From positions 124,001 to 188,000 of the forward strand of contig NZ_JBBPCO010000003.1 in NCBI RefSeq assembly GCF_038070005.1: 64,000 bases of DNA. Direction: 5' to 3'. A program made the position numbers and the translations under genes. Below are positions 46,479 to 54,980 of the stretch, piece after piece; within the stretch, counting starts at the first letter, position 1, and every line of letters starts with the position of its first letter. The stretch is from Thermithiobacillus plumbiphilus (GTDB lineage Bacteria; Pseudomonadota; Gammaproteobacteria; Acidithiobacillales; Thermithiobacillaceae). The notes under the pieces were generated by a model that saw only the letters and a list, made by a program, of their open reading frames with translations, was not told the DNA's origin and made no database searches.

Positions 46479-48227
46479 ATGCCCGTTTTTACCTGGTTCA
46501 AACCCCTGCTGTTTCTCGCTGCTGCCGGACTGAGCACGCCGGTACTGGCAGGTAGCGGGGAGCTCACCCTGATCCATCTGGGGGACTTGCACGGCCACCT
46601 CGTGCCCAGGCCTGACGTCCGTGAGGGCGGCAGCGGCGGCACCCTCGGCGGCCTGGCGCGCATGTACACCAAGATTCAGGAAATCCGTGACCGCAACCCC
46701 AACAGTCTCCTGATCAATACTGGCGACACCATCCAGGGATCGGCCGAGGTGCTTTTCACCCGCGGGCAGGCCATCATCGACGTGCTCAACCAGTTCAAGT
46801 TTGATGCCTTCGCGCCCGGCAACTGGGACTATGTCTACGGCAGCAAGCACTTCGTCAAGACCTTTGCCGGGCCGAATCCGGTCGCGCCCTGGAACAGCAT
46901 AGCCGCCAACCTGTACTACGCCTCGAAAGAAGAAGATCCTTACACCTTCTTCCCGGACAAGGCCGGTCAGCGCGTATTGCCGCCCTATCTGATCAAGAAC
47001 GTCAATGGCCTCAAGGTCGGCATCCTGGGATTCACGTCTGAACGCGGCCCGCAGACGGTAGGCCGGATGGTCGCCAAGGGCTTCGTATTCAGTACCGGCG
47101 ATTCCGAATTCCCGAAATATATCAAACTGCTCCGCCAGCAGGAGAAGGTCGACCTGCTGGTGGTTGCGTCGGAACTGGGATTGTCCAACAACATCCGCAT
47201 GGCCGAGGAATACCCCGGCATCGACGTCATTCTGTCCTCGGACATGCATGAGGAGACCCGCAAACCCGTCGTTACCAAAACCGGCACGGTGCTCGTCGAA
47301 GAGGGACAGGATGGCATGATGCTGGGCGAACTCAAGGTGCAGGTCGACAACGGTAAGATGACCCAATGGCGCTGGACGGCCCATGCCATCGACGACAAGG
47401 TTCCTGAGAACCGGCAGATTGCCCGCGCCGTGCGCGATGCCCGCAAGACCTTCGTCAGTGGTCGCGACTTCAAGGCCCACGTCAATCCCTTCAACGGTAC
47501 ACACCTGCAACGCCCCATCGATGCGGTCGTGGGTTACACCACCATTCCGCTGCACCGCGCCAATTTTACGCAGAGCAGCCTGCCAGCCGCCGTTGAAGGC
47601 TCCTCGCATGACTTCCTGACGGATGCCTTCCGCAGCGTCTCTCAGGCTGACATTGGCGTCATTCGCGGCTTCCGCTATGGAACCCAGGTCGCGCCGGGAC
47701 CGATCCGCATGGAAGACCTGTATCACTTCATCCCCATCGGTCCACAGATCGGGGTGGTGCGCATCCAGGGGCGCTTTCTGAAGCGGCAGCTGGAAAACTC
47801 CGCCAAGGGCAGCATTGATCCTAACACCTCCGCCTGGACGGGTGGCTGGATGTTTGGTGTCAGTGGACTGACCTTCGATTTTGATCCCTACCAGGCTACG
47901 GGCTTCCGGGTCAGCAACATTCGTGTGAACGGCAAGCCGCTCGATCCGGAAGCCGCCTACGAGTACGCAGGCTACTGGTATGGCAATGATCCGAACATGG
48001 TCAATGGCTGCGAGTGCCCGCGTCTGCCCGGCACCTTCATCCGCGTGGTCAAGGACGACAGCGGCGAGGCGCTCGATGCCACCGAGGTCGTGGTCCGCTA
48101 TCTCGCCAGCCTGCCTAACAGGACCGTCACCCCGCAACTGAAACGCATACGGCTGATGCAACCGCTTCCCAAACCGCTATACGGGTTCCCGGAACTACAG
48201 CCCTTGCGCGGGGCTCACCCCGACTAA
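46479..48227 (+). CDS. SoxB-like exported metallophosphoesterase / 5'-nucleotidase-family protein (copy 1)
   Basis: 582 residues. A signal peptide ends P-V-L-A-G. Metal motifs: G-D-L-H-G at 35-39, N-T-G-D-T-I-Q-G-S at about 80-88, G-N-W-D-Y at 114-118, and S-D-M-H-E near 254-258. The C-terminal nucleotidase domain has S-S-H-D-F-L-T-D-A and G-F-R-Y-G-T-x-V-x-P-G with M-E-D. This order and the tryptophan at 116 resemble SoxB, the thiosulfohydrolase of the Sox pathway, but SoxB hallmarks such as I-G-Q-A-F-P-Y are missing and no soxXAYZ genes are near. It could act on sulfur intermediates or on nucleotides. The ATG at 46479 has GGAG upstream. A terminator follows. Confidence 0.82.
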   Translation: MPVFTWFKPLLFLAAAGLSTPVLAGSGELTLIHLGDLHGHLVPRPDVREGGSGGTLGGLARMYTKIQEIRDRNPNSLLINTGDTIQGSAEVLFTRGQAIIDVLNQFKFDAFAPGNWDYVYGSKHFVKTFAGPNPVAPWNSIAANLYYASKEEDPYTFFPDKAGQRVLPPYLIKNVNGLKVGILGFTSERGPQTVGRMVAKGFVFSTGDSEFPKYIKLLRQQEKVDLLVVASELGLSNNIRMAEEYPGIDVILSSDMHEETRKPVVTKTGTVLVEEGQDGMMLGELKVQVDNGKMTQWRWTAHAIDDKVPENRQIARAVRDARKTFVSGRDFKAHVNPFNGTHLQRPIDAVVGYTTIPLHRANFTQSSLPAAVEGSSHDFLTDAFRSVSQADIGVIRGFRYGTQVAPGPIRMEDLYHFIPIGPQIGVVRIQGRFLKRQLENSAKGSIDPNTSAWTGGWMFGVSGLTFDFDPYQATGFRVSNIRVNGKPLDPEAAYEYAGYWYGNDPNMVNGCECPRLPGTFIRVVKDDSGEALDATEVVVRYLASLPNRTVTPQLKRIRLMQPLPKPLYGFPELQPLRGAHPD

Positions 48228-48235
48228 GGGACTCC

Positions 48236-48264
48236 ACGCCGGCCACCTGGCCGGCGTTTTTTTT
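48236..48264 (+). terminator. Intrinsic terminator after SoxB-like copy 1
   Basis: Stem ACGCCGGCC / GGCCGGCGT with an ACCT loop and eight T residues. Confidence 0.95.
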
Positions 48265-48684
48265 CCAGCAAAAAGAAACGTCCGGTTCCCGCGCCGGCCC
48301 CTGAATCATGCCACCGGTGCAGATCACCCCAGGACCGGCCCGGGCCACACCGAGCATTTTCCTCGCCTTACCCACATCGCCAACTTCTTGACACAACTTC
48401 GGTAGCAATTTTTTTCCACTGACCTGAAATGTCCACTCAGGCAGCCTTCAAAGCCAGAACCCGCTTCGATTACAGGCGATTTTCGCGATCCGGAGCAGAG
48501 ACCCGAGGCATGGTCTATCGGACCTTCGGTGCTTTGTACTCCAGAAACAATCACTTAGGGTGTCGACCCTGAAGTACCGGACGAAGGTTATAAGCCTTTC
48601 TTAGCAGATACTTATATGCCGGAGTCATTTTTTTGTCGGATGACCACCAAGGATGTGCCAACTTAATGACACCGTGAGGTTTTC
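48265..48684. other. Leader region of SoxB-like copy 2
   Basis: 420 bases with no supported gene between the terminator and the next ATG. It carries a dyad (48553-48575) and an AT-rich stretch near 48587-48640 likely to hold a promoter. Short open frames have no protein resemblance. Confidence 0.5.
48553..48575 (+). promoter_or_regulatory. ACTTAGGGT / ACCCTGAAGT dyad upstream of SoxB-like copy 2
   Basis: An imperfect inverted repeat about 110 bases before the start codon. The left arm (TCACTTAGG) matches the dyad at 40723-40740. Confidence 0.45.
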
Positions 48685-50570
48685 ATGAATCGTACCCTAA
48701 TCGCTTCGACTGTCTGCCTGCTGGGCACACTCAGCCCCACTGCCTTTGCTGGCAGCGGCGATCTCACCCTGATCCAGATCGGCGACCTGCATGGTCACAT
48801 GGTACCCCGGCCGAATGTCAGCAGTACCAATACAGGGCGCATGGAAGGTGGCCTAGCACGCATGTACACGCAGATCGACCGCATCCGCAGCCAGCACAAG
48901 GACAACCTCCTGGTCAATGTCGGGGACACCATCCAGGGCTCTGCCGAAGCACTCTTTACCAAAGGACAAGCCATGGTGGACGTCCTGAACTTCTTTGGTA
49001 TCGATGCCTTTGCGCCGGGCAACTGGGATTTTCTGTACGGCACCAAACGCTTCACGGAACTGTTCGATGGCAAGGCACCCAAGGCTCCCTGGGGTGCGGT
49101 TGCCGCCAACCTCTATTATGACGGCGAGCCCTATGCCGACAGGGCCGGCCAGCGGGTATTGCCGCCCTACAGCATCCGCAAGGTCGGTGATCTGAAGATC
49201 GGTTTCCTTGGCTTCACCACGGCCCGAGGCGTCCCCATCATCAGCGGCGCCACCAAGGGCTTCAAGTTCACCGAGGGTGACGAGGAACTCAAGCAGTTCA
49301 TTCCTGTGCTGCGCAACAAGGAGAAAGTGGACCTGATCGTCATGATTTCCGAACTGGGCCTGGCAGACAACATCCGCCTGGCGGAAGCCAATCCCGGCGT
49401 GGACGTGGTGCTGTCTGCCGACATGCATGAAATGACCATGAAGCCCGTCGTCACCAAGACTGGCACGGTCATCTCCGAGGTCGGCCAGGACGGCACCCTG
49501 CTCGGCGAACTCAACCTGCAGGTACGAAACGGCAAGATGATCAAGTGGGACTGGAAGCCACATATCATCGACGAGCGTCTGCCGGAAAGCCCCAACATCG
49601 CCGCCCTGGTGCGCGAAGTGCGCAAGACCTATGTGAGTGGGAAAGACTTCAGGAAGCACACCAATCCCATGAATGGCAGCGTACTGAGCCGCCCGGTGGA
49701 TACGGTGGTGGGCTATACCAAGGTGCCGCTGATGCGTGGCATTTCTCAAACGAGAACGTGCCCGGTGTCATCGAGGGTTCCTCGCATGATTTCCTCACCG
49801 ACGCCTTCCGCAGCATGACCGGCGCCGACATCGGTGCCATTCGTGGTTTCCGCTATGGCACGCATGTGCGCCCTGGCCCCATCACGCTGGAAGATCTCTA
49901 TCATTACATCCCCGTTGGGCCGCAGATTGCAGTGGGTACCATCAAGGGCGCGCAACTGAAGGGTCAGATGGAGAACGCGGCCCATGGCTCACTGAATCCG
50001 GATGTCATCACCTGGTCGGGCGGCTGGCTGTTCGGGTACAGCGGTGTCAAGGCCAATCTCGACCCGTATCAGGCGAAAGGCAAGCGCTTCTCCAGCATTC
50101 AGGTCATGCGCGCCGATGCGAAGCAATGCACAGCCCTGAATCCAGACGCCAGCTACACCTATGCCTCCTATTACTTCAACACGGATCCGGACAAGGTGAA
50201 CTTTACCCCGGCCCAGAATATCCGGGTCCTGAAGGACAAGGATGGCAAGCCACTGGACGCCACCGAAGTCGTGGCCCGCTATCTCGCCAGCCTGCCCAAC
50301 CGCACCGTCAACCCCGAGCCGAACCGGATCCACCTGACAGCACCCCTGCCCAAGCCAGGCTTTGGCAATCTTGAGATCCAGCCTCTGCGCGGGGTCTTCC
50401 GACCCGATGTGTCCGGCCCCGGCCGTGCCCCTGCCGGCAATGGATCATCCGGCACGGCTCCCGGGTCATCGACATCCACCCCGAATAGCGCTGGCAATCA
50501 GGCCAGCAACGGTGGCAATGCCGGATGCAAACCCTGCAGTACCAGCAGCAAGGTAGCCACGGCCCGGTAA
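48685..50570 (+). pseudogene. SoxB-like metallophosphoesterase (copy 2), frameshifted
   Basis: A tandem paralogue of the previous gene. Signal peptide to A-F-A-G; metal motifs G-D-L-H-G (33-37), N-V-G-D-T-I-Q-G-S, G-N-W-D-F (112-116) and A-D-M-H-E (about 245-249) are intact. At about 49741 the frame breaks: copy 1 reads R-A-N-F-T-Q where this copy reads R-G-I-S-Q, and homology resumes in the next frame as F-S-N-E-N-V-P-G-V-I-E-G-S-S-H-D-F. One missing base (CGTGGC-A-T for CGTGGC-AAT) explains it. The first frame stops at 49818; the second runs to 50570. It may be a real inactivation or a sequencing error. The end has a Gly/Ser/Asn-rich tail and a C-K-P-C pair. Confidence 0.85.
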
Positions 50571-50608
50571 CAAGGCGCTGTACCGTATTGTCTCGGGCGC
50601 ATAAGACA

Positions 50609-50635
50609 GGGGCGGTCCAAGGACCGCCCCTTTTT
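50609..50635 (+). terminator. Intrinsic terminator after SoxB-like copy 2
   Basis: Stem GGGGCGGTCC / GGACCGCCCC with an AA loop and five T residues. Confidence 0.92.
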
Positions 50636-50666
50636 CATCAAGCCAGCATTTTTTCAGTCAGCATGC

Positions 50667-50688
50667 AAAAAGCGGGCACGAGGCCCGC
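50667..50688 (-). terminator. Intrinsic terminator of the SulP/Sel1 unit
   Basis: On the minus strand GCGGGC / GCCCGC enclose CTCGT and are followed by five T residues, 27 bases after the Sel1-repeat gene stop. Confidence 0.9.
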
Positions 50689-50715
50689 CTGGAAAGTCAC
50701 GATTGGGACAACAAG

Positions 50716-51606
50716 TCAGGGCTTGCCGACCTGCTCCCGCTCCTGCCAAAAGCGGGCCTTTTCCCTGTCAGGCGCCAGGCCAAGTTCGCCGCGTCCATAG
50801 ATTTCCACCAGCCGCTGCATGGCCAGCCGATTGCCGCGCTCAGCCGCTTCGGTCAGCCAGTGCAGGGCCTGTTCCCGGTTCCGGGAAACACCCCAGGCAC
50901 CAGTTTCATAACGCAAGCCAAGCTGATACTGGGCCTGCGGGTCGCCAGCCAGCGCCTTGCGTTCGAGTTCATGGCCTGATTGCTGGAAGGCTTCCGTGAT
51001 TCCGATTCCAAAACTTTCCAGGGAATGCAGCAGCTTCACGGCATCCGAGTGGCCCTGCGCGGCGGCACGATCCAGCCAGTTGCGGCCCCGCTGCAGATCC
51101 TTTTCAACGCCCAAGCCCTCGTGGTACATCCGCCCCAGCAGGAACTGGGCATCCGCGTTGCCCTGGTCGGCGGCACGTCCAAGCCAGAACTCCGCCTTGC
51201 GCGGATCACGGCCGACGCCCTGCCCGTGCAGATAGGCCTCGCCCAGACGGAGCTGCGCATCGGCCGAACCCTTGTTTGCGGCCTGCTGCCACCAGAACAC
51301 TGCCTTGGCCGGGTCCTTGGGGGCTCCGCGCCCTTCGGCATAGGCTTGGCCAAGCAAATCCTCGGCATAGGGTAGGCCACCCCGGGCAGCCTTTTCCAGC
51401 CAGAAGAAGGCCGCCTTCTCGTCCGGTTCCAGGCCATAGCGGCCCTCACGGTAAGAAAGACCCAGCAACAATTGCGCTCCCAGGTTGCCGCGCTCGGCGA
51501 CATTGCGCAACATCATCAGGTGTTCGGTGTCGTTCGCTGCCCACCCTGGAGCGCTGACCAGGGTGGTGAACAGCAGGGCGGGCGCGAGAAGTTTGCGGAT
51601 CTTCAT
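50716..51606 (-). CDS. Exported Sel1-repeat protein
   Basis: 296 residues. A signal peptide (to P-G-W-A-A) precedes five or more Sel1-like repeats of about 36 residues, with patterns like A-x-x-x-L-G-x-x-Y-x-x-G-x-G-V-x-x-D-x-x-K-A and a gap around residues 195-225. Sel1 repeats are solenoids that bind partner proteins in the periplasm. It is translationally coupled to the upstream SulP gene (ATGA), so the two may cooperate, but no function is known. Confidence 0.88.
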   Translation of the reverse strand: MKIRKLLAPALLFTTLVSAPGWAANDTEHLMMLRNVAERGNLGAQLLLGLSYREGRYGLEPDEKAAFFWLEKAARGGLPYAEDLLGQAYAEGRGAPKDPAKAVFWWQQAANKGSADAQLRLGEAYLHGQGVGRDPRKAEFWLGRAADQGNADAQFLLGRMYHEGLGVEKDLQRGRNWLDRAAAQGHSDAVKLLHSLESFGIGITEAFQQSGHELERKALAGDPQAQYQLGLRYETGAWGVSRNREQALHWLTEAAERGNRLAMQRLVEIYGRGELGLAPDREKARFWQEREQVGKP

Positions 51607-53429
51607 GAAGGCTGCTTCTTCAGTGGTGTTACCTTGCCGGCATCAATACCTTCATCCAGCGGGGTGGCGTCAGTCGCACACTCCCTGAACACTCGCCGCG
51701 TGCAGGTTTCACAGCGCTCAGGGTTGAGCTTCTTGTGGATGGCGGCAATGGCCTCGGCCTTGGAAGCAAAGATATTCTCCTCGCCGATGTCGGCAAGATA
51801 GCCGCCCTTGCGCAGCATCCTGCACAGGCCTTCCTTGACATTGGCAAGATACAGCCCACCCCCCATCCGACGGCGGCGCTTGGCCTCCTGCACCAGCATT
51901 TCCGCACCGGCAACGTCGACGAAGTTGATGCCATCTGCCAGGATCAGCAGATGTGTGTGTTCCGGGCGACGCTCATCGATTTCCTGCAGCTTCTGCTGTA
52001 CATGGCTGACCGCACCAAAGAATACTGAACCATCGATCCCGACGATCTTGAGCTGCGGGCATTCCTGACTCTGATTGGCGGCCTCGAAGCGGCGCTTGGG
52101 ATTGGACAGGTCCGGAGACATGTCGCGAATGGCTGGCCGCGAGGTACGATTCAGATAAAGCACCAGGGACAGGATCACGCCGACATAGATTGCAAATTCC
52201 AGCTCCACGAACAGGGTGGCAAAAAAGGTGGTCGCCAGCACGATGGTTTCGGAACGACTCGCCTTGAAGATCGCGCCCATGTGATGAAAATCAATCAAGC
52301 CCCAGGCCACCAGGACGAGCACGGCGGCCATGGCCGCCACCGGCAGGTAGGCCGCCAGCGGCGCGACCAGCAACAGGATCAGACCCAGCGCGATGGAGGC
52401 GAACACTGCGGCCAGCGGGGTCTTGGCGCCAGCCTCATAGTTCAGGCCGCTACGGTTGAAGGAACCGCTGGAGGCATAGCTGGAAAAGAAGCTGCCGATC
52501 ACGTTGGCAAGGCCCTGGCCGACGAACTCCTGATTGCCATCGATGCGCTGCTCCGAACGCACAGCAATCGCGCGCGAGATCGAAACGGCCTCGGTCAGTG
52601 CCAGCATGGTCACGGCGAAAGCGGTCGGCGCCAGGGTTTTCAGGGTATCGAGACTGAAATCCGGCGAGGAAAGCGGCGGCAGACTGGCCGGCAGGGCGCC
52701 TACCGTGGCAAGACCGGTCACATCCACACCCAGCATGTTGTTCAGCACCAGAGCGGCGAGGCTGCCCACCACCATGGCGGCAATCATGTAAGGGATCTTC
52801 TTGAAATAGGTCTTGACCAGGATGCCAGTCACCAGGGTCAGTATCGCCACGGCGGTGACATAGGGATTGATGTTGCCGACCTGCAGCGCAAAGGCATGCA
52901 GCGTTTCATAGAAAGTGCTCCCCCTGGGAATCTCCACGCCAAAGAAATTCTTGATCTGGGTGGAAGCGATCAGGATGGCAGCGCCGGCAGTGAATCCGAT
53001 CACCACGGTATGCGAGATGAAGTTCACCAGCGTACCCATGCGGGCGATGCCCATGATCAGCTGAATCAGGCCGACCAGGAAAGTCAGGGTCAGCACCAGC
53101 GAGATATACTGGCCAGTACCCGGTTCCGCGAGCGGGCTGATGGCGCCGAACACCACGATCGAGATCGCCGTGGTGGGCCCGGATACCAGGTGCCATGACG
53201 AGCCGAACAGGGCGGCGATGATGGCCGGGACCATGGCCGTGTACAGACCGTATTCGGGGGGCAGGCCGGCAATGGTGGCAAAGGCAACACCCTGGGGCAA
53301 CACGATGATGGCGCCTGTCAGTCCGGCAAGGGCATCATCCCGCAGGCTGCCCCGATTGACGTTGGGCCACCAGCGCAGGAAGGCAAACACCTTGTATAGC
53401 CACAAATTACATGCAAGTACGTCTTTCAC
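51603..53429 (-). CDS. SulP-family anion transporter with STAS domain
   Basis: 608 residues. The transport core has about 10-12 membrane helices from residue 30 to 430, with P-Q-G-V-A-F-A-T-I-A-G-L-P-P-E-Y-G-L-Y and S-G-P-T-T-A-I-S of SulP proteins. The STAS domain (about 450-560) has G-S-V-F-F-G-A-V and F-V-D-V-A-G-A-E. A short Cys-rich tail, C-E-T-C-T-R-R-V-F-R-E-C, is uncommon. SulP members carry sulfate, bicarbonate or other anions; the substrate is open and could be either in a carbon-fixing sulfur oxidiser. The start codon is GTG with a weak binding site. Confidence 0.92.
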   Translation of the reverse strand: MKDVLACNLWLYKVFAFLRWWPNVNRGSLRDDALAGLTGAIIVLPQGVAFATIAGLPPEYGLYTAMVPAIIAALFGSSWHLVSGPTTAISIVVFGAISPLAEPGTGQYISLVLTLTFLVGLIQLIMGIARMGTLVNFISHTVVIGFTAGAAILIASTQIKNFFGVEIPRGSTFYETLHAFALQVGNINPYVTAVAILTLVTGILVKTYFKKIPYMIAAMVVGSLAALVLNNMLGVDVTGLATVGALPASLPPLSSPDFSLDTLKTLAPTAFAVTMLALTEAVSISRAIAVRSEQRIDGNQEFVGQGLANVIGSFFSSYASSGSFNRSGLNYEAGAKTPLAAVFASIALGLILLLVAPLAAYLPVAAMAAVLVLVAWGLIDFHHMGAIFKASRSETIVLATTFFATLFVELEFAIYVGVILSLVLYLNRTSRPAIRDMSPDLSNPKRRFEAANQSQECPQLKIVGIDGSVFFGAVSHVQQKLQEIDERRPEHTHLLILADGINFVDVAGAEMLVQEAKRRRRMGGGLYLANVKEGLCRMLRKGGYLADIGEENIFASKAEAIAAIHKKLNPERCETCTRRVFRECATDATPLDEGIDAGKVTPLKKQPS

Positions 53430-53716
53430 GGCAGGATCTCGATGGTTTCGTTAATCGTGGCGGTCCAATGGACCCAGACACTGGCAGGAAAATCTTGCGC
53501 TCTGGCACGGGGGCATGGCCCGAGCCTTCCGCGAGAGCAGGCATCAAGCAAATTCACTTGCTGCCCAGACCTCGAGTGACATCAGCCGTGTATTATTACG
53601 AAGAAAGACAAAGCCATCAAGCACTTGCCGGGATTTGTCAGCTTTTCCGCTCTCCGGCTGCGCGATCGGTTCCCGACAAGCTATTGAATTTTTATATTAT
53701 TTACTGCCTGCGACAG
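53430..53716. other. Intergenic region between the SulP gene and a terminator
   Basis: No supported gene in nearly 290 bases. The stretch near 53575-53710 is AT-richer than its surroundings and may contain the SulP promoter on the minus strand. I cannot identify clear hexamers. Confidence 0.4.
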
Positions 53717-53740
53717 AACAAACGGGGCCCTGAGGCCCCG
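53717..53740 (-). terminator. Intrinsic terminator after the ferritin-like gene
   Basis: On the minus strand CGGGGCC / GGCCCCG with a TCAG loop, followed by TTTGTT. It lies 27 bases beyond the stop. Confidence 0.82.
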
Positions 53741-53766
53741 TCAGCACAGGCCCGGCTACGGCCAGG

Positions 53767-54372
53767 CTACATGCGGCTATGGGTCCGGCTGGCTGCTGCC
53801 GTGGCGGCACCCAGCATAGACTTGGTCTCCATGCGCTCCTCACGCGGCGGAATCTCAGCATCCAGACCGAGCGTCTGCATCCAAAGCTCGCGGGCCCAGC
53901 CCATGGTATGGAAAAGGTGCTGGTGCTCCTGCTGATGCACCCGGTCGAAAGCATCGGACAATACCTGTTTTTCGTGATCGGACAGGTCATCGGCTTTATG
54001 AGTGACCAAGCCGATCAGCATCCAGTTCTGATAATCCTTGGCCTCGGCATCAATGACCGCTTCCGCGGCGACCAGCTCCGCCCCTCCAGGACCCGCGCCC
54101 TCGATGGCCATGTCGATGGATTTGACCAGGGCATCGGTCTTGGCGCGCACGACTTCCCGGCCAGGGGTCATGCGCTCGGGGTCGAGCCCCAGATTGGCGA
54201 ACATATCCCGATAGATTCGTTCATGCTCCCGGGTCTGCTCCAGATATTCCCCCATCTCCTTGCGAAATTCAGGCGTGACGGATGCTGCCAGCGCTTTCTC
54301 ATATACCTTGATCCCGCCCAGCTCTGTCTCGATGCCCTGATAGAGCAACTCCTCCAGCTTCATGCGATTCAT
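53767..54372 (-). CDS. Ferritin-like diiron-domain protein
   Basis: 201 residues, four-helix bundle pattern. E-L-L-Y-Q-G-I-E-T-E-L-G-G-I-K-V-Y and T-R-E-H-E-R-I-Y-R-D carry Glu and His in typical positions of the first helix pair. A second pair is suggested by A-V-I-D-A-E-A-K-D-Y and Q-E-H-Q-H-L-F-H. Family members store iron or detoxify peroxide. The ATG at 54372 follows GGAGGTGG; a longer start at 54408 is less likely. Divergent from the 124-residue gene, with a TAGG dyad in between. Confidence 0.78.
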   Translation of the reverse strand: MNRMKLEELLYQGIETELGGIKVYEKALAASVTPEFRKEMGEYLEQTREHERIYRDMFANLGLDPERMTPGREVVRAKTDALVKSIDMAIEGAGPGGAELVAAEAVIDAEAKDYQNWMLIGLVTHKADDLSDHEKQVLSDAFDRVHQQEHQHLFHTMGWARELWMQTLGLDAEIPPREERMETKSMLGAATAAASRTHSRM

Positions 54373-54443
54373 GAACCACCTCCATGGCGAAAAAGACGTC
54401 TCGTACATGGATTAGTAAGCACGGGAAGGGTGGGAGTTCAGCC

Positions 54444-54457
54444 CCTGTCCTAGGACG
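54444..54457 (-). promoter_or_regulatory. CGTCCTAGGACAGG palindromic element
   Basis: The core TGTCCTAGGACG holds the perfect palindrome GTCCTAGGAC. It lies about 72 bases before the ferritin-like ATG and about 84 bases before the plus-strand gene ATG, so it could serve both. Confidence 0.5.
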
Positions 54458-54540
54458 CAGGTCGGAAATGCAGGCGCAATAGAGCTGGCCGGCAAGCCGG
54501 ACTATACTGCTGAGACTGGCTCGAACACTGAGGAAAGTTC

Positions 54541-54915
54541 ATGGATACAGGAATACTGCTGGAAGGAAGGATCTTGCGCATCCGGCTCAGCAAGCGGGCC
54601 GAGCAGGCCTTGAAGCAGCGTAGTACGCCACTGCTGGCAGAAATGGAACTTTATTTCAGCTGCCTGATTCGCAAGAAGGTGCGTTTCCTGGAGGCTGGTG
54701 ATGGCCTCGAAGTCGATGACAAACTCCGGGTCAGCTTCCGCCCGGTCATGACCCGGGTCTGTGGGACTGATTACGCCGGGAAAGAACCGCCGCTGACCGA
54801 CTTTCCGATTGAGGACCGTGGCCGTTTTCTGCCCCGCTGGCTCAACATCGATTACCGCAACGGACAGTGGACGGGCGAGTTCGGCTATGAGCGCGAACCA
54901 CTGAAAATTGCCTGA
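54541..54915 (+). CDS. Conserved-looking hypothetical protein
   Basis: 124 residues, not recognised. It is soluble, with alternating charged and hydrophobic positions. F-S-C-L-I-R-K-K-V-R-F and V-C-G-T-D-Y contain two cysteines. The tail is aromatic (W-L-N-I-D-Y-R-N-G-Q-W-T-G-E-F-G-Y). It sits between the ferritin-like gene and phosphoribulokinase. The start has AGGAAA upstream. A role in iron or carbon metabolism would be a guess. Confidence 0.7.
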   Translation: MDTGILLEGRILRIRLSKRAEQALKQRSTPLLAEMELYFSCLIRKKVRFLEAGDGLEVDDKLRVSFRPVMTRVCGTDYAGKEPPLTDFPIEDRGRFLPRWLNIDYRNGQWTGEFGYEREPLKIA

Positions 54916-54930
54916 ACGCAGGGCTGGCAA

Positions 54931-54963
54931 ACAAAACCGCCGCCCCTCGCGGGTACGGCGGCT
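54931..54963 (-). terminator. Probable intrinsic terminator after prk
   Basis: On the minus strand CCGCCG-TA-CCC pairs with GGG-G-CGGCGG around a GCGA loop, followed by TTTTGTTT. Confidence 0.75.
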
Positions 54964-54980
54964 GGCGGAGACTTTGGCGC

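Noticed and set aside
53439-53935. Plus-strand open frame overlapping the ferritin-like gene
   Set aside because: Amino-acid composition is random-like, and the opposite strand carries the recognisable protein and terminator.
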